From NCBI RefSeq assembly GCF_024448935.1, contig NZ_JAMOIE010000023.1, positions 1 through 56,563 on the forward strand: DNA of 56,563 nt. The letters are read 5' to 3'. Origin of the DNA: Stutzerimonas stutzeri (GTDB lineage Bacteria > Pseudomonadota > Gammaproteobacteria > Pseudomonadales > Pseudomonadaceae). Under the pieces are notes generated by a model. The model saw only the letters and a program-made list of their open reading frames with translations. It made no database searches and was not told the DNA's origin. This document shows positions 42,350 to 53,307 of the stretch, piece after piece. Within the stretch, counting starts at the first letter, position 1; the number at the start of each line of letters is the position of its first letter. The position numbers were made by a program, and so were the translations under genes.

Positions 42350-45085
42350 ATGGTTCGGGTTCTCAATCTGGTGCTGGCAATCGCGGCTGCTACCGCGCTG
42401 ACTTCCGAAATGGCTTATGCGCTGGGCTTGGGCGAGGTCACGCTGAAGTCCTCGCTGAATCAACCGCTGGTGGCTGAAATCGAACTGCTGGATGCGAAAA
42501 CCCTGGCACCCGGCGAGGTTGTGCCGGTTCTGGCGTCCGCTGAGGACTTCAAGCGGGCAGGTGTCGATCGCCAACACTTTCTGACGGACCTGACTTTTAC
42601 CCCGGTTTTGCGCCCGGACGGCAAAAGTGTCATTCGGGTGTCTTCGACCAAGCCGGTCCGCGAACCCTATCTAAATTTCCTGATCGAAGTGCTCTGGCCA
42701 AGCGGGCGACTCCTGCGTGAGTACACGTTGCTTCTGGACCCGCCACTTTACTCGCCGGAGATTGCCGCTTCGGTCGCGCCGCAACTGCCTGTTGCTGCTC
42801 CGATTTCCCGGCCTGCCGCAGCCCCGCAAGTCGCGACACGACCCGCGTCCTCGTCCGCCTCCAGCGCTGCATCGTCGAGTGACCAGTACAAGGTCACGCC
42901 TAACGACACGCTGTGGGAGATAGCTGAGCGTGCCCGTCAGGGCGGCACGGTCCATCAGACAATGTTGGCCATTCAGGATCTTAATCCCAACGCCTTCATT
43001 GGCAATAACATCAACCGCATGAAGAATGGTCAGGTGCTCCGCCTTCCTGATGCCGAGCAAATTGGCAGCCGTTCGCAAGCCGAGGCGATTCAGCAGGTCG
43101 CGCAGCAGAACGCGAGCTGGCGCCAGGCTTCGGGCTCGGCTACACCCGCCGCTCGTCAGCTCGACGCCACTCAGCGTGGCTCGGCAGGTGCTGCGCCGTC
43201 GCGCAGCGAACAGGGTGACAATCTCCGGCTGGTTGCCCCGGCGCCTGGCAGGTCGACCGCTGGAAGCGATGAAGGGGCTGGTGATGATGCGGCGGCATTG
43301 CGCGACAAGCTGGCTGTTAGCGAAGAGAGCCTCGATTCCAGTCGTCGCGAAAATCTCGACCTGAAGGACCGTCTCAATGACCTGCAGGGGCAGATGGACA
43401 AGCTGCAGCGTCTGATGCAGCTGAAAGACGACCAGTTAGCAAAATTGCAGGCACAGCTCGCGGCCGGGACGGAAGCAGGGGCAGGCGTCGCTGCGCCTTT
43501 GACGCCTTCGGTCGAGGAGGCTGGCACCAGCGCTGAGCTTGCGCCCGATGCGGCTGAAGGGGACCCTCAGCTTGGTGCTGGGGCCGATGCCAGGCCGGAC
43601 GCAGCGGCGCAGGTTCCTCAGAGCGAAACCATAGACCCCCCTAATCCGGCCGAGCAGGCACCTGTTTTGCCGGCCGCGCCGGTTGCCGCTCCGCCAGAGC
43701 CAGAGACCGACGGCTACATCGACGAGTTGTTGGCCAGTCCCGTTCTGCTCGGTGTTCTGGGCGGCAGCGCCTTGCTGCTGTTACTGGTCGGATTAATGGT
43801 GCTGTCACGTCGTAACGCGATCAAAGAGGCCGAACTGCAGGAAAGCCTTCTTGCCGACAATTCGGCTGATAATTTTTATGCCGCTCAGGCGGAGCTGGAG
43901 TCGTCCGAGAGCGATTCGGCCGATCTGGGCGCCGCGCACGATGCTGAACAGGTATCAGCAGATTCGCTTGCTGGCACGGGTAATGATCCCTTGGCCGAGG
44001 CGGATATCTATATTGCTTACGGTCGTTTTAACCAGGCTGCCGAACTGCTACAGAACGCGTTGAACGACGAGCCGCAGCGAAGCGACCTGCGGCTGAAGCT
44101 CATGGAAGTCTATGCCGAACTGGGCGATCGAGATGGATTCGCGAGGCAAGAGGCGGAGCTTCGCGAAATAGGTGGTTCGTTCGCGGAGATCGAGCAGACC
44201 AAGGCCCGTTATCCAGCAATGGCGGCGGCCGGTTTTGGTGCTGCGGCTGCCGTTGCCTCTACAAGCGATGATTTTGACACCTTCAGTCTGGATGACCTCG
44301 AGCTGGAAGAGCCAGCCCCGGTGAGGGAGCAAAAGGCAGACGATGACTTCGATCTGAGCCTCGATGATCTCGAGTTGGAGGATGACCGGGCGGTTGCACC
44401 CGTAGTGCCCGCTAGCGAAGCCACCGCGGAACTCGATGAAGCCAACTTTGACGAGTTCAGTCTCGATGCGGCAGGCCAGGAGCAAGCTGCCGAGGACTTT
44501 TCTTTCGATCTGGACGAGCCAGCGACAGCCGGCCATGAATCCCTGGACGATGAGCTGGCCGGCTTCTCCCTTGATCTGGATGAGCAATCGACCAGCCCTG
44601 CTCGCGGCGACGATCTGATGCCGGGTCGAGCGGATGACAAGAGGGCAGCATCACCCGAGTCGGTGGAAGAGTTTGACTTTGGGCTTGCTGACCCTGTGCA
44701 GCCCGCCGATATGTCCGACGAATTCGATCTGGCATGGGATGACGAGCCTGCTGCAGAGTCGGCGCCGGAAGCTTTCTCCTCCGAGTCGGAAGGGGTCGAG
44801 GCCGAACTTGAGGATCTTTCACGAGATGTCAATGAGACGCTTGATCCATCGCCCGTTGTGGCGCAAGGCGCAGTTGAGCCGACCGCGTCTTCGGCCGAGG
44901 CGCTGGATGACGATTTCGATTTCGTTGCCGATACCGATGAAACCACCACCAAGCTGGACCTCGCGCGGGCCTACATCGACATGGGCGATGCCGAGGGCGC
45001 TCGCGATATCCTTGACGAGGTCATGAGCGAGGGAAGTGGCACCCAGCAGCAAGAAGCGCGAGAGATGCTCGCTAAACTAGCCTGA
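42350..45085 (+). CDS. fimV: Motility and polar-landmark protein FimV
   Basis: An inner-membrane protein needed for type IV pilus assembly and polar positioning of signalling proteins in P. aeruginosa. It has 911 residues: signal peptide (1-24), conserved periplasmic region (25-132), Pro/Ala/Ser linker, LysM peptidoglycan-binding domain (180-233, YKVTPNDTLWEIA), a coiled coil (about 315-375), one transmembrane helix (VLLGVLGGSALLLLLVGLMVL, about 462-482), a very acidic cytoplasmic region with repeated SLDDLELEE/FSLD motifs, and a TPR-type C-terminus (TKLDLARAYIDMGDAEGARDILDEVM). Length is close to that of PAO1 FimV. truA begins 2 bases after it. Confidence 0.96.
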   Translation: MVRVLNLVLAIAAATALTSEMAYALGLGEVTLKSSLNQPLVAEIELLDAKTLAPGEVVPVLASAEDFKRAGVDRQHFLTDLTFTPVLRPDGKSVIRVSSTKPVREPYLNFLIEVLWPSGRLLREYTLLLDPPLYSPEIAASVAPQLPVAAPISRPAAAPQVATRPASSSASSAASSSDQYKVTPNDTLWEIAERARQGGTVHQTMLAIQDLNPNAFIGNNINRMKNGQVLRLPDAEQIGSRSQAEAIQQVAQQNASWRQASGSATPAARQLDATQRGSAGAAPSRSEQGDNLRLVAPAPGRSTAGSDEGAGDDAAALRDKLAVSEESLDSSRRENLDLKDRLNDLQGQMDKLQRLMQLKDDQLAKLQAQLAAGTEAGAGVAAPLTPSVEEAGTSAELAPDAAEGDPQLGAGADARPDAAAQVPQSETIDPPNPAEQAPVLPAAPVAAPPEPETDGYIDELLASPVLLGVLGGSALLLLLVGLMVLSRRNAIKEAELQESLLADNSADNFYAAQAELESSESDSADLGAAHDAEQVSADSLAGTGNDPLAEADIYIAYGRFNQAAELLQNALNDEPQRSDLRLKLMEVYAELGDRDGFARQEAELREIGGSFAEIEQTKARYPAMAAAGFGAAAAVASTSDDFDTFSLDDLELEEPAPVREQKADDDFDLSLDDLELEDDRAVAPVVPASEATAELDEANFDEFSLDAAGQEQAAEDFSFDLDEPATAGHESLDDELAGFSLDLDEQSTSPARGDDLMPGRADDKRAASPESVEEFDFGLADPVQPADMSDEFDLAWDDEPAAESAPEAFSSESEGVEAELEDLSRDVNETLDPSPVVAQGAVEPTASSAEALDDDFDFVADTDETTTKLDLARAYIDMGDAEGARDILDEVMSEGSGTQQQEAREMLAKLA

Positions 45086-45087
45086 CC

Positions 45088-45957
45088 ATGATCGAAGCAG
45101 TACACCAAGCGGCAGCCTCTTCGGCTGCCGCTGACGTTTTCAGAATTGCCCTCGGGGTTGAATACAAGGGCGCCCGGTATCGTGGCTTTCAAAGGCAGCG
45201 TGACGGCGTGCCCTCCATCCAGCTGTCTTTGGAAGACGCCCTGAGCAAGGTTGCCGGGGGGCATTCGGTCACGTTGAGTTGTGCTGGACGTACCGATGCG
45301 CTCGTTCATGCGTGTGCCCAGGTCGTGCATTTCGATACGCCGGTAACACGATCCATGCACGCCTGGGTGATGGGCGCGAATCAAAACCTGCCCAGCGATA
45401 TCAGCGTGACTTGGGCCAAGGAGATGCCGAGCAGCTTCGATGCACGGTTCAGTGCCATGGCCCGCCGTTACCGTTACGTGATTTACAACGATCACATCCG
45501 GCCTGCCCACCTGGCAGAGGAAGTGACCTGGAATCACCGTCCTCTGGATATCGAACTCATGCGTGAAGCGGCGAAAACCTTTGTCGGGACTCATGACTTC
45601 AGCGCATTTCGGGCGCGCCAATGCCAGGCAAAATCGCCCATCAAGACGATTCATCATTTTGAATTGCTCCAACATGGCAGGCTTATTGTGCTCGACGTGC
45701 GTGCCAACGCTTTTCTGCATCATATGGTCCGCAACTTCGCCGGCGTGCTCATGACAATCGGCGCCGGCGAGCAGCCTGTGACATGGGCGCGGGAGGTATT
45801 GGAGTCGCGCGTAAGGCGGACTGGCGGGGTGACGGCTCATCCCTTCGGACTGTACCTCGTCCAGGTGGACTATCCCGATCAGTTCCAATTACCTGAACGC
45901 TATTTGGGGCCGCACTTCCTGTCCGGTCTGCCGGATGTACGGGCACTCCCGCGCTGA
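45088..45957 (+). CDS. truA: tRNA pseudouridine(38-40) synthase TruA
   Basis: Isomerises uridines 38-40 in the anticodon arm of many tRNAs; 289 residues. The catalytic aspartate is Asp70 in [11 protein letters not shown]; the usual motif reads GRTDAGVHA, so the residue two after Asp is leucine, not glycine. The rest of the fold is normal ([32 protein letters not shown] in similar form). It starts 2 bases after fimV, as in other pseudomonads. Confidence 0.95.
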   Translation: MIEAVHQAAASSAAADVFRIALGVEYKGARYRGFQRQRDGVPSIQLSLEDALSKVAGGHSVTLSCAGRTDALVHACAQVVHFDTPVTRSMHAWVMGANQNLPSDISVTWAKEMPSSFDARFSAMARRYRYVIYNDHIRPAHLAEEVTWNHRPLDIELMREAAKTFVGTHDFSAFRARQCQAKSPIKTIHHFELLQHGRLIVLDVRANAFLHHMVRNFAGVLMTIGAGEQPVTWAREVLESRVRRTGGVTAHPFGLYLVQVDYPDQFQLPERYLGPHFLSGLPDVRALPR

Positions 45958-46075
45958 AGTACAAAGCCCAACCCGAAACTGGCGCGGCGCAGGCGGTGAT
46001 CCGGCTGAACGATGCAGGTTGCAGCCTCTGGTGCTTTTGTTACCATCCGGGGTCTTCTATCGCAGGTGTCCGCCG

Positions 46076-46699
46076 TTGCCTATCGTTCGCAGCAAGATAT
46101 GTGGGATAACCCGTGTCGAGGATGCGCTTGTCGCGGCTGATGCCGGGGCGGACGCAATCGGCCTTGTGTTCTATGCCAAGAGCCCTCGGGCCGTCAACGT
46201 ACAGCAGGCGCGGAGAATCGTTGCCGCACTGCCGCCGTTCGTCACCACTGTAGGCTTGTTCGTTAACGCGTCGCGTTGCGAGATCAACGAAACGTTGGAT
46301 GCGGTGCCGCTGGACATGCTGCAGTTTCACGGTGACGAAGCCCCTGCCGACTGCGAAGGGTTCTCTCGGCCTTGGTACAAGGCACTCCTGGTCCAGGCTG
46401 GCAAGGATGTGCGACCGCAGGCTGCGCGCTATGCTGGGGCCAGTGCCATTCTGCTCGATACCTTCGTTGCAGGCGTTCCAGGTGGGACCGGAGAAGTTTT
46501 CGACTGGTCACTGATTCCGGCTGATCTGCCCAAGCCCTTGATACTCGCTGGCGGGCTCACGTGCCAAAACGTCCGGCAGGCTGTGGCCGAAGTGCGGCCA
46601 TTTGCCGTCGATGTCAGCGGCGGAGTGGAGCTTAGCAAGGGCATCAAGGATCCTGATCGGGTGAGGGAATTCGTTCGGTTGACAAGGGCGTCGATGTGA
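46076..46699 (+). CDS. trpF: Phosphoribosylanthranilate isomerase
   Basis: The third step of tryptophan synthesis, a TIM barrel of 207 residues. The motif [12 protein letters not shown] carries the catalytic cysteine, [17 protein letters not shown] the phosphate-binding region, and DVSGGVE the last loop with the catalytic aspartate. The start appears to be TTG at 46076 giving [10 protein letters not shown]; an ATG 47 codons upstream lies inside truA and yields a tail with no similarity. The other trp genes are not here, which is normal for Pseudomonas. Confidence 0.94.
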   Translation: MPIVRSKICGITRVEDALVAADAGADAIGLVFYAKSPRAVNVQQARRIVAALPPFVTTVGLFVNASRCEINETLDAVPLDMLQFHGDEAPADCEGFSRPWYKALLVQAGKDVRPQAARYAGASAILLDTFVAGVPGGTGEVFDWSLIPADLPKPLILAGGLTCQNVRQAVAEVRPFAVDVSGGVELSKGIKDPDRVREFVRLTRASM

Positions 46700-46921
46700 C
46701 GAACCTGAGGCGTTTGCCGTCCAGTTACAGTTCGCTGTGCTGGCGAGCCGCCATTCATGCATCGCCGTTGATGCGCGATGACTCAAGTCTCAGCGACAGC
46801 GCCTTATGGCCTATCGCTTACGCGACGCAGTGAGCTCCGAGTGGAGACCGGTCGCAACGATGAATTTGCCGGTGCGTGCAGACGCTACGCGCGGGACTGA
46901 CAAGCTGTGGAGAATAAAAGC

Positions 46922-47815
46922 ATGAGCAACTGGCTGGTAGACAAGCTGATCCCCTCGATCATGCGCTCGGAAACGCAGAAAAGCTCAGTGCCCGAAGGGC
47001 TGTGGCACAAATGTCCGTCGTGTGAGGCAGTCCTCTATCGGCCGGAGCTTGAAAAAACGCTGGACGTTTGCCCGAAGTGTCAGCATCACATGCGGATTGA
47101 CGCACGCACCCGTCTGGACATCTTCCTTGATAAGGAAGGGCGGGAAGAAATAGCTGCAGACCTCGAGCCTGTTGACCGATTGAAATTCCGGGACAGCAAA
47201 AAGTACAAGGATCGCCTCTCCGCTGCGCAGAAACAAACCGGGGAAAAGGATGCTCTGATCGCGATGCGCGGAACCTTGATGCATATGCCAGTAGTGGCCT
47301 GTGCATTCGAATTTTCCTTCATGGGCGGCTCCATGGGCGCAATAGTTGGCGAGCGTTTTGTGCGTGCTGCGAACGCTGCGCTTGAGCAACGCTGCCCTCT
47401 GGTCTGCTTCGCAGCATCCGGTGGTGCTCGTATGCAAGAGGCGCTGATCTCGTTGATGCAGATGGCCAAGACCTCCGCTGTCCTGGCGCGTATGCGCGAA
47501 GAGGGATTGCCATTCATCTCCGTCCTCACCGACCCGGTTTATGGTGGCGTATCGGCGAGTCTGGCGATGCTGGGCGACGTGATTGTCGCGGAGCCCAAAG
47601 CGCTCATCGGCTTTGCTGGCCCGCGGGTGATTGAGCAGACTGTGCGCGAAAAGCTACCGGACGGGTTCCAGCGCAGTGAGTTCTTGCTTGATCACGGCGC
47701 TATTGACCTGATTGTTCCTCGTTCCGAGTTGCGCGCTCGTCTGTCGCGTCTTCTGGCTCGGCTGCAGCAAATGCCTACTCCGGGTGAGCCCGCTCTGGTC
47801 ACGGCTGACGCATGA
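46922..47815 (+). CDS. accD: Acetyl-CoA carboxylase carboxyltransferase subunit beta
   Basis: With AccA it moves the carboxyl group from biotin to acetyl-CoA, the first committed step of fatty acid synthesis; 297 residues. The N-terminal zinc ribbon is CPSC...CPKC (about 31-53). The crotonase-type core has [14 protein letters not shown] and [14 protein letters not shown]. The start [14 protein letters not shown] is the family N-terminus. folC overlaps its stop by 4 bases. Confidence 0.97.
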   Translation: MSNWLVDKLIPSIMRSETQKSSVPEGLWHKCPSCEAVLYRPELEKTLDVCPKCQHHMRIDARTRLDIFLDKEGREEIAADLEPVDRLKFRDSKKYKDRLSAAQKQTGEKDALIAMRGTLMHMPVVACAFEFSFMGGSMGAIVGERFVRAANAALEQRCPLVCFAASGGARMQEALISLMQMAKTSAVLARMREEGLPFISVLTDPVYGGVSASLAMLGDVIVAEPKALIGFAGPRVIEQTVREKLPDGFQRSEFLLDHGAIDLIVPRSELRARLSRLLARLQQMPTPGEPALVTADA

Positions 47816-49116
47816 CCCGGCGGAGCCTGGAGGACTGGCTCGGATACCTTGAACAGCTGCATCCCGTTGCCATTGATATGGGCCTTGATCGATGCCAAGA
47901 GGTGGCCGCGAGGCTAGGCCTGACGCGTCCAGCTCGCCAGGTCGTTACCGTTACCGGTACCAATGGCAAGGGATCCACTTGCGCCTTCATTGCTCGAATG
48001 TTGGCGGGGCAGGGCAAGACGGTGGGTGTCTACAGCTCGCCGCACCTGTTGCGCTACAACGAGCGGGTTCGTTTCAACCAGGTCGATGCGACAGACGAGG
48101 CATTGTGCGAAGCGTTCGAGGCGGTCGAGCAAGCGCGTGGCTCTGTTTCTCTCACTTATTTCGAAATGGGCACGCTGGCTGCTTTCTGGCTTTTCGAGCG
48201 TGAGGCGCTCGATGCCGTGGTATTGGAGGTCGGCCTTGGTGGGCGTCTCGACGCGGTAAATATCGTGGATGCCGACGTGGCAGTGGTGACCAACATCGGC
48301 TTGGATCATGCCGAATGGCTTGGAACGACCCGCGAAAGCGTGGCGTTTGAAAAGGCCGGGATATTTCGTGCTGCAAAGCCCGCGGTATGTGGTGATGCCG
48401 ACCCACCAGAATCGATGCTGGAAAGCGCGGCTCGGTCCGCTGTGCCGCTTATGGTTCGTGGGCGTGATTTCGACCTGCGTAGGGAAGCAACCTGCTGGCA
48501 TTGGCGTGGCCGAGACGCCCAAGGCGCCATCCGAGAGCTGGTGGATCTGCCGATGCTCACCCTGCCACTGGATAACGCTGCGCTAGCGCTACAGGCGTTT
48601 GCATTGCTCGAGTCGTCTTGGCAGCCTGAGCGACTGGTTGAGGCGCTACAAGGCACTCGAGTTACCGGGCGCCTGGACCGCCGCACCGTCTGTTGGCGCG
48701 GCGTTGAGCTTTCGATAATGCTGGACGTTGGGCATAACCCGCACGCAGCAGCCTATCTGGCTGAGCAGCTTCTTCAGGAGTCGAAGCCCGGCCGCCGCCT
48801 GGCGGTGTTCGGTCTTTTGGCTGACAAGGACCTGGCGGGTGTCATTGACGCGCTGGCGACTGTTGTTGATGCCTGGGCAGTCGCACCATTACCCACCCAT
48901 CGCTCGCGCTCTGCGGACCAGTTGCATTCGGCATTGATGGAACGCGGCGCGGCAGTCACTATCTACACTAGCATATCCGAGGCGCTCCAGCGGCAGTGTG
49001 ATGAGGCCCGCGAGGGCGATGAGATACTGGTGTTTGGGTCTTTTTATTGCGTGGCTGAGGCGCTGGCCTGGCTTGATCGGCACGCATCGAGTGGAGGGCA
49101 TACTCTTGGTGGATAG
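47812..49116 (+). CDS. folC: Dihydrofolate synthase/folylpolyglutamate synthase
   Basis: Joins glutamate to dihydropteroate and lengthens the polyglutamate tail of folates; 434 residues of the Mur-ligase-type fold. The ATP-binding loop is [18 protein letters not shown], the next conserved block is [16 protein letters not shown], and the C-terminal domain has [18 protein letters not shown]. It overlaps accD at the start and the SPOR gene at the end. Confidence 0.96.
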   Translation: MTRRSLEDWLGYLEQLHPVAIDMGLDRCQEVAARLGLTRPARQVVTVTGTNGKGSTCAFIARMLAGQGKTVGVYSSPHLLRYNERVRFNQVDATDEALCEAFEAVEQARGSVSLTYFEMGTLAAFWLFEREALDAVVLEVGLGGRLDAVNIVDADVAVVTNIGLDHAEWLGTTRESVAFEKAGIFRAAKPAVCGDADPPESMLESAARSAVPLMVRGRDFDLRREATCWHWRGRDAQGAIRELVDLPMLTLPLDNAALALQAFALLESSWQPERLVEALQGTRVTGRLDRRTVCWRGVELSIMLDVGHNPHAAAYLAEQLLQESKPGRRLAVFGLLADKDLAGVIDALATVVDAWAVAPLPTHRSRSADQLHSALMERGAAVTIYTSISEALQRQCDEAREGDEILVFGSFYCVAEALAWLDRHASSGGHTLGG

Positions 49117-49729
49117 AGGATTGTTGCAGCGTATCGTCGGCGCGTTGGTGCTTGTTGCGCTGGCAGTGATATTCGTGCCGATGCTTTTCAACCGGGATGA
49201 TGCCGGCCAGCAGGTTGCCGTCGATGCGCCCGCAATGCCTGAAACACCGGCTACACCGGCAATCGAGACACAGCCTGTAGAGGTACCTGAGCCCGCGGTC
49301 GATCCGTTCCCGGAAAATTACGAAATTATCGAAGAAGGGTCTGTGGCTGAATCCGATAGCCCAGCGGACCCCATCAATCCCGCTCCTGTGGATTCACAAG
49401 CTGCCCCGGTCACTCCCGAGCCGGCGATCGCCCCGCCTCCACCGGCCAAGCCGGCCGCGACTGAAGCGCAGCGGTTGGACGCGGCCAATCTGCCGGTCAG
49501 TTGGTCCGTTCAGCTGGCCAGTCTTTCCAGTCGTGAAAATGCCGACAAGCTCGAGAAAACACTAAGATCTCAGGGCTACAACGCCTACATACGCACTGCT
49601 GACGGGATGAACCGGGTGTTCGTGGGGCCTTTGGTGGAGCGGGCGGAAGCCAATCGTCTGCGGGACCAATTGCAGCGACAGCAGAAGCTCGACGGGTTCG
49701 TTGTACGCTTCAAGCCAGAGCAAGGTTGA
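49106..49729 (+). CDS. dedD: SPOR-domain cell-division protein, DedD-like
   Basis: A 207-residue inner-membrane protein: one transmembrane helix near the N-terminus (LLQRIVGALVLVALAVIFVPMLF), a Pro/Ala-rich periplasmic linker, and a C-terminal SPOR domain (DNA 49499-49726, WSVQLASLSSRENA to LDGFVVRFKP) that binds glycan strands without stem peptides at the division site. The place between folC and cvpA matches dedD of E. coli. The start is TTG at 49106, with GGAGGG 7 bases before it; GTG at 49109 is nearly as likely. It overlaps folC by 11 bases. Its SPOR domain is about 50 percent identical by hand alignment to the one fused to XcpQ. Confidence 0.92.
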   Translation: MVDRGLLQRIVGALVLVALAVIFVPMLFNRDDAGQQVAVDAPAMPETPATPAIETQPVEVPEPAVDPFPENYEIIEEGSVAESDSPADPINPAPVDSQAAPVTPEPAIAPPPPAKPAATEAQRLDAANLPVSWSVQLASLSSRENADKLEKTLRSQGYNAYIRTADGMNRVFVGPLVERAEANRLRDQLQRQQKLDGFVVRFKPEQG

Positions 49730-49845
49730 CACATGACGGCGTTCCAGTTGGTTTAAGCGGCAGCCGGGAGGGCACCTACCCGGTGCTTACCCCCTGACTG
49801 GCGCTCTGGTAAAATACGCCGCCTTTCTCCTGTGCAGGAAACCCT

Positions 49846-50358
49846 GTGACATTCACCTGGGTCGATTGGGCGTTCATCGCCGTTGTGGTCATTTCCAGCC
49901 TGATCAGCTTGAAACGCGGTTTCGTCAAGGAAGCGCTTTCCCTGCTCACCTGGATCATTGCCGGCGTCATCGCCTGGATGTTCGGCGGTGCGCTTTCGCA
50001 CCATCTCGCCGGGTTCATCAGTACGCCTTCCTTTCAGGTCATCGCAGCCTGCGCGATTCTGTTCGTAGTGACGTTACTAGTGGGCGCACTGGTTAATTTT
50101 CTAGTGGGAGAGCTGGTGCGCGTCACCGGCCTTTCCGGTACGGATCGCTTCCTTGGAATGGTATTCGGGGCGGCCCGAGGGGGCTTGCTGGTCGTGGTGT
50201 TGGTGGGTCTGCTCAGCCTCGCCCCTGTCCAGCAGGACCCCTGGTGGCGAGAGTCAACGTTGCTACCGCATTTTCTGTTGGTTGCCGATTGGTCGAAGAA
50301 CCTGATCCTCGGGTTTGGAAGCCAGTGGGTGGCCGGCTCGCTCGATGCTTCAAGCTAG
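49846..50358 (+). CDS. cvpA: Colicin V production protein family, CvpA
   Basis: A 170-residue inner-membrane protein with four predicted transmembrane helices (WAFIAVVVISSLISL, SLLTWIIAGVIAWMF, FQVIAACAILFVVTLLVGALV, LLVVVLVGLLSLA). The molecular role is poorly known; E. coli mutants do not secrete colicin V and are sensitive to bile salts and envelope stress. The start is GTG at 49846 with AGGAA 6 bases upstream. Position next to purF is conserved. Confidence 0.92.
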   Translation: MTFTWVDWAFIAVVVISSLISLKRGFVKEALSLLTWIIAGVIAWMFGGALSHHLAGFISTPSFQVIAACAILFVVTLLVGALVNFLVGELVRVTGLSGTDRFLGMVFGAARGGLLVVVLVGLLSLAPVQQDPWWRESTLLPHFLLVADWSKNLILGFGSQWVAGSLDASS

Positions 50359-50441
50359 GACGAGCAATCCTTAGAAGGACTCGGCACGGCTAAACCTGTG
50401 TGATGTCCGGATCAGCCTGTAACAACTGAGAGGTTCCTTGC

Positions 50442-51947
50442 ATGTGTGGCATTGTCGGCATTGTCGGTAAGTCGAACGTCAATCAGGCGTTGTATGACGC
50501 GCTTACCGTTCTGCAACATCGTGGGCAGGACGCAGCCGGAATCGTGACCAGCGACAGCGGCAAGCTGTTTCTGCGCAAGGACAACGGGCTGGTTCGGGAC
50601 GTGTTTCAACAGCGTCACATGCAGCGGCTGGTGGGCAATATGGGTATCGGCCACGTGCGTTATCCCACCGCGGGCAGCTCTAGTTCGGCTGAGGCGCAGC
50701 CGTTTTATGTGAACTCGCCGTATGGCATCACGCTGGCGCACAACGGCAACCTGACCAACGTCGACCAGTTGACCAAGGAAATCTACGAGTCCGACCTGCG
50801 TCATGTGAACACCAATTCCGACTCGGAAGTGCTGCTCAACGTCTTCGCCCATGAGCTGGCAGTGCGGGGCAAACTGCAGCCGACCGAGGAGGATGTCTTT
50901 GCTGCCGTGGCCAAGGTGCACGAACGTTGTGTAGGTGGTTATGCAGTGGTGGCCATGGTCACCGGCTATGGCATCGTTGGCTTCCGCGATCCGCATGCAA
51001 TCCGTCCAATCGTGTTCGGGCAGCGGCACACCGATCAGGGTGTGGAATATATGATCGCATCCGAAAGCGTCGCCCTGGACGTGCTGGGCTTCTCGCTGAT
51101 CCGCGATCTGGCACCGGGCGAGGCCGTCTACATCACGGCAGGCGGCAAGCTGCACACCCGTCAGTGCGCGCCGAATCCGCGCTACGCGCCTTGCATCTTC
51201 GAGCATGTCTATCTCGCGCGTTCGGACTCGCTGATGGATGGCGTTTCCGTATACAAAGCGCGCCTGCGAATGGGCGAGAAGCTGGCCGACAAGATCCTCC
51301 GCGAGCGGCCCGAGCATGACATTGACGTCGTCATTCCAATTCCCGACACCAGCCGCACGGCTGCATTGGAACTGGCCAACCGACTGGGCGTGAAGTTCCG
51401 CGAAGGCTTCGTCAAGAATCGTTACATCGGACGGACCTTCATCATGCCCGGCCAGGCCGCACGCAAGAAATCGGTACGGCAGAAGCTCAACGCCATCGAC
51501 CTTGAGTTTCGCGGTAAGAACGTCATGCTCGTGGATGACTCCATCGTCCGGGGCACGACCTGCAAGCAAATCATCCAGATGGCTCGGGAAGCCGGGGCGA
51601 AAAACGTCTATTTCTGTTCTGCAGCGCCAGCCGTTCGCTATCCGAACGTTTATGGGATCGACATGCCCAGCGCACACGAACTCATCGCGCACAACCGCAG
51701 CACCGAAGAGGTCGCTGCGCTGATAGGCGCCGACTGGCTGATCTACCAGGATCTGCCGGACCTGATCGATGCAGTGGGTGGCGGTAAGGTAAAGATAGAG
51801 AACTTCGATTGCGCAGTGTTTGATGGTAAGTATGTGACTGGCGACATCGATGATGTCTATCTGCAGAAGATCGAACAGACCCGCAATGACCTCAGCAAGA
51901 GCACGGGCGTCACCGGCAGTGCGATAATCGACCTCTATAACAACTGA
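50442..51947 (+). CDS. purF: Amidophosphoribosyltransferase
   Basis: The first committed step of purine synthesis: glutamine and PRPP give phosphoribosylamine; 501 residues. Met removal exposes the N-terminal nucleophile Cys (MCGIVGIVG). The glutaminase domain runs to about 230; the phosphoribosyltransferase domain has the PRPP loop [13 protein letters not shown]. It starts 83 bases after cvpA and is followed by metZ after 47 bases. Confidence 0.97.
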   Translation: MCGIVGIVGKSNVNQALYDALTVLQHRGQDAAGIVTSDSGKLFLRKDNGLVRDVFQQRHMQRLVGNMGIGHVRYPTAGSSSSAEAQPFYVNSPYGITLAHNGNLTNVDQLTKEIYESDLRHVNTNSDSEVLLNVFAHELAVRGKLQPTEEDVFAAVAKVHERCVGGYAVVAMVTGYGIVGFRDPHAIRPIVFGQRHTDQGVEYMIASESVALDVLGFSLIRDLAPGEAVYITAGGKLHTRQCAPNPRYAPCIFEHVYLARSDSLMDGVSVYKARLRMGEKLADKILRERPEHDIDVVIPIPDTSRTAALELANRLGVKFREGFVKNRYIGRTFIMPGQAARKKSVRQKLNAIDLEFRGKNVMLVDDSIVRGTTCKQIIQMAREAGAKNVYFCSAAPAVRYPNVYGIDMPSAHELIAHNRSTEEVAALIGADWLIYQDLPDLIDAVGGGKVKIENFDCAVFDGKYVTGDIDDVYLQKIEQTRNDLSKSTGVTGSAIIDLYNN

Positions 51948-51994
51948 TCGACAACCTGGCGGCCATACCGCCTCGGTTCAAGGTGGAAACGACT

Positions 51995-53206
51995 ATGACA
52001 AGCGACTGGGACGCAGGCCGACTGGACAGTGATTTATCTGGTGCGGGCATGGATACGCTGGCTGTTCGAGCGGGCCAGCGCCGCTCGCCTGAGGGTGAAC
52101 ATGGCGAAGCGCTGTTCTTCACCTCCAGCTATGTGTTCCGCAGTGCCGCTGATGCTGCCTCACGTTTTTCCGGTGAGGTATCGGGTAATGTCTATTCACG
52201 CTATACCAATCCCACCGTGCGAGCGTTCGAAGAACGTATCGCTGCTATGGAGGGCGCCGAGCAGGCGGTAGCGACCGCCTCTGGGATGTCGGCGATTCTG
52301 GCCATGGTGATGAGCTTGTGTTCTGCTGGCGATCATGTGCTCGTGTCGCGCAGTGTTTTCGGTGCTACGGTTTCGTTGTTCGAAAAATATCTCAAGCGCT
52401 TCGGGCTCGAGGTCGACTACGTACCGCTTACCGAGCATGCAGCCTGGGCGCCGGCATTCAAGCCCAACACCAAGTTGGTCTTCGTCGAGTCGCCATCCAA
52501 CCCGCTGGCTGAGCTGGTCGACATCGCCGAGCTGGCGACGTTGTGTCACCGCAATGGTGCGATGCTCGCCGTGGATAATTGCTTCTGCACGCCGGTTCTC
52601 CAGCAGCCTTTGGCACTGGGTGCTGACATCGTCATTCATTCCGCCACGAAGTACATCGATGGTCAGGGCCGTTGTCTTGGCGGTGTGGTTGCCGGTCGTG
52701 CGGAGCAGATGAAGGAAGTGGTGGGCTTTTTGCGCACCGCGGGACCAACGCTCAGCCCGTTCAACGCCTGGGTATTTCTCAAGGGCCTGGAAACGCTGCG
52801 CCTGCGTATGCAGGCCCATTGCGCCAGTGCTCGTACGTTAGCCGAGTGGCTGGAGCAACAGCCGGGAGTCGAGAAAGTCTACTATGCAGGCTTGCCCAGC
52901 CACCCTCAACACGAATTGGCCAAGCGTCAACAGAAAGACTTTGGCGCGGTGCTGAGCTTTGAGGTGGTGGGAGGCAAGGAGGGTGCCTGGCGGTTCATCG
53001 ATGCCACCCGCTTGATTTCCATCACGGCGAACCTGGGCGATAGCAAGACCACCATCACCCACCCTGGCTCGACCACCCACGGGCGGCTTTCTGCCGAAGA
53101 CCGTGCCAAAGCGGGCATTCGCGATAGCCTGATAAGGGTGGCAGTGGGGCTTGAGGACGTGGTTGATCTACAAGCCGACCTCGCCCGAGGGTTGGCGGCG
53201 CTCTAA
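51995..53206 (+). CDS. metZ: O-succinylhomoserine sulfhydrylase
   Basis: Makes homocysteine directly from O-succinylhomoserine and sulfide, the Pseudomonas route to methionine; 403 residues, PLP-dependent, Cys/Met-metabolism fold. The PLP lysine is in SATKYIDGQGRCLGG, and the conserved N-terminal YSRYTNPTVRAFEERIAAMEGAE and C-terminal GDSKTTITHPGSTTH are present. The ATG at 51995 has AGGTGG 8 bases upstream; an in-frame GTG overlaps that site and is rejected. Confidence 0.95.
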   Translation: MTSDWDAGRLDSDLSGAGMDTLAVRAGQRRSPEGEHGEALFFTSSYVFRSAADAASRFSGEVSGNVYSRYTNPTVRAFEERIAAMEGAEQAVATASGMSAILAMVMSLCSAGDHVLVSRSVFGATVSLFEKYLKRFGLEVDYVPLTEHAAWAPAFKPNTKLVFVESPSNPLAELVDIAELATLCHRNGAMLAVDNCFCTPVLQQPLALGADIVIHSATKYIDGQGRCLGGVVAGRAEQMKEVVGFLRTAGPTLSPFNAWVFLKGLETLRLRMQAHCASARTLAEWLEQQPGVEKVYYAGLPSHPQHELAKRQQKDFGAVLSFEVVGGKEGAWRFIDATRLISITANLGDSKTTITHPGSTTHGRLSAEDRAKAGIRDSLIRVAVGLEDVVDLQADLARGLAAL

Positions 53207-53231
53207 CCCGATCCGGTCAAGCCAAACAAGC

Positions 53232-53266
53232 AAATAGGACCCCGCTAAGAGCAGGGTCCCATTTGA
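53232..53266. terminator. Hairpin between metZ and xcpQ, probable bidirectional terminator
   Basis: GGACCC and GGGTCC pair around a short loop, with AAAT on one side and ATTT on the other extending the stem after a mismatch. It lies between the convergent metZ and xcpQ genes. The U-tracts are short, so strength is uncertain. Confidence 0.55.
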
Positions 53267-53307
53267 TGAAACGGGCCAGCGCGAGCGGCGTGTGCTGAAT
53301 TGCGATT

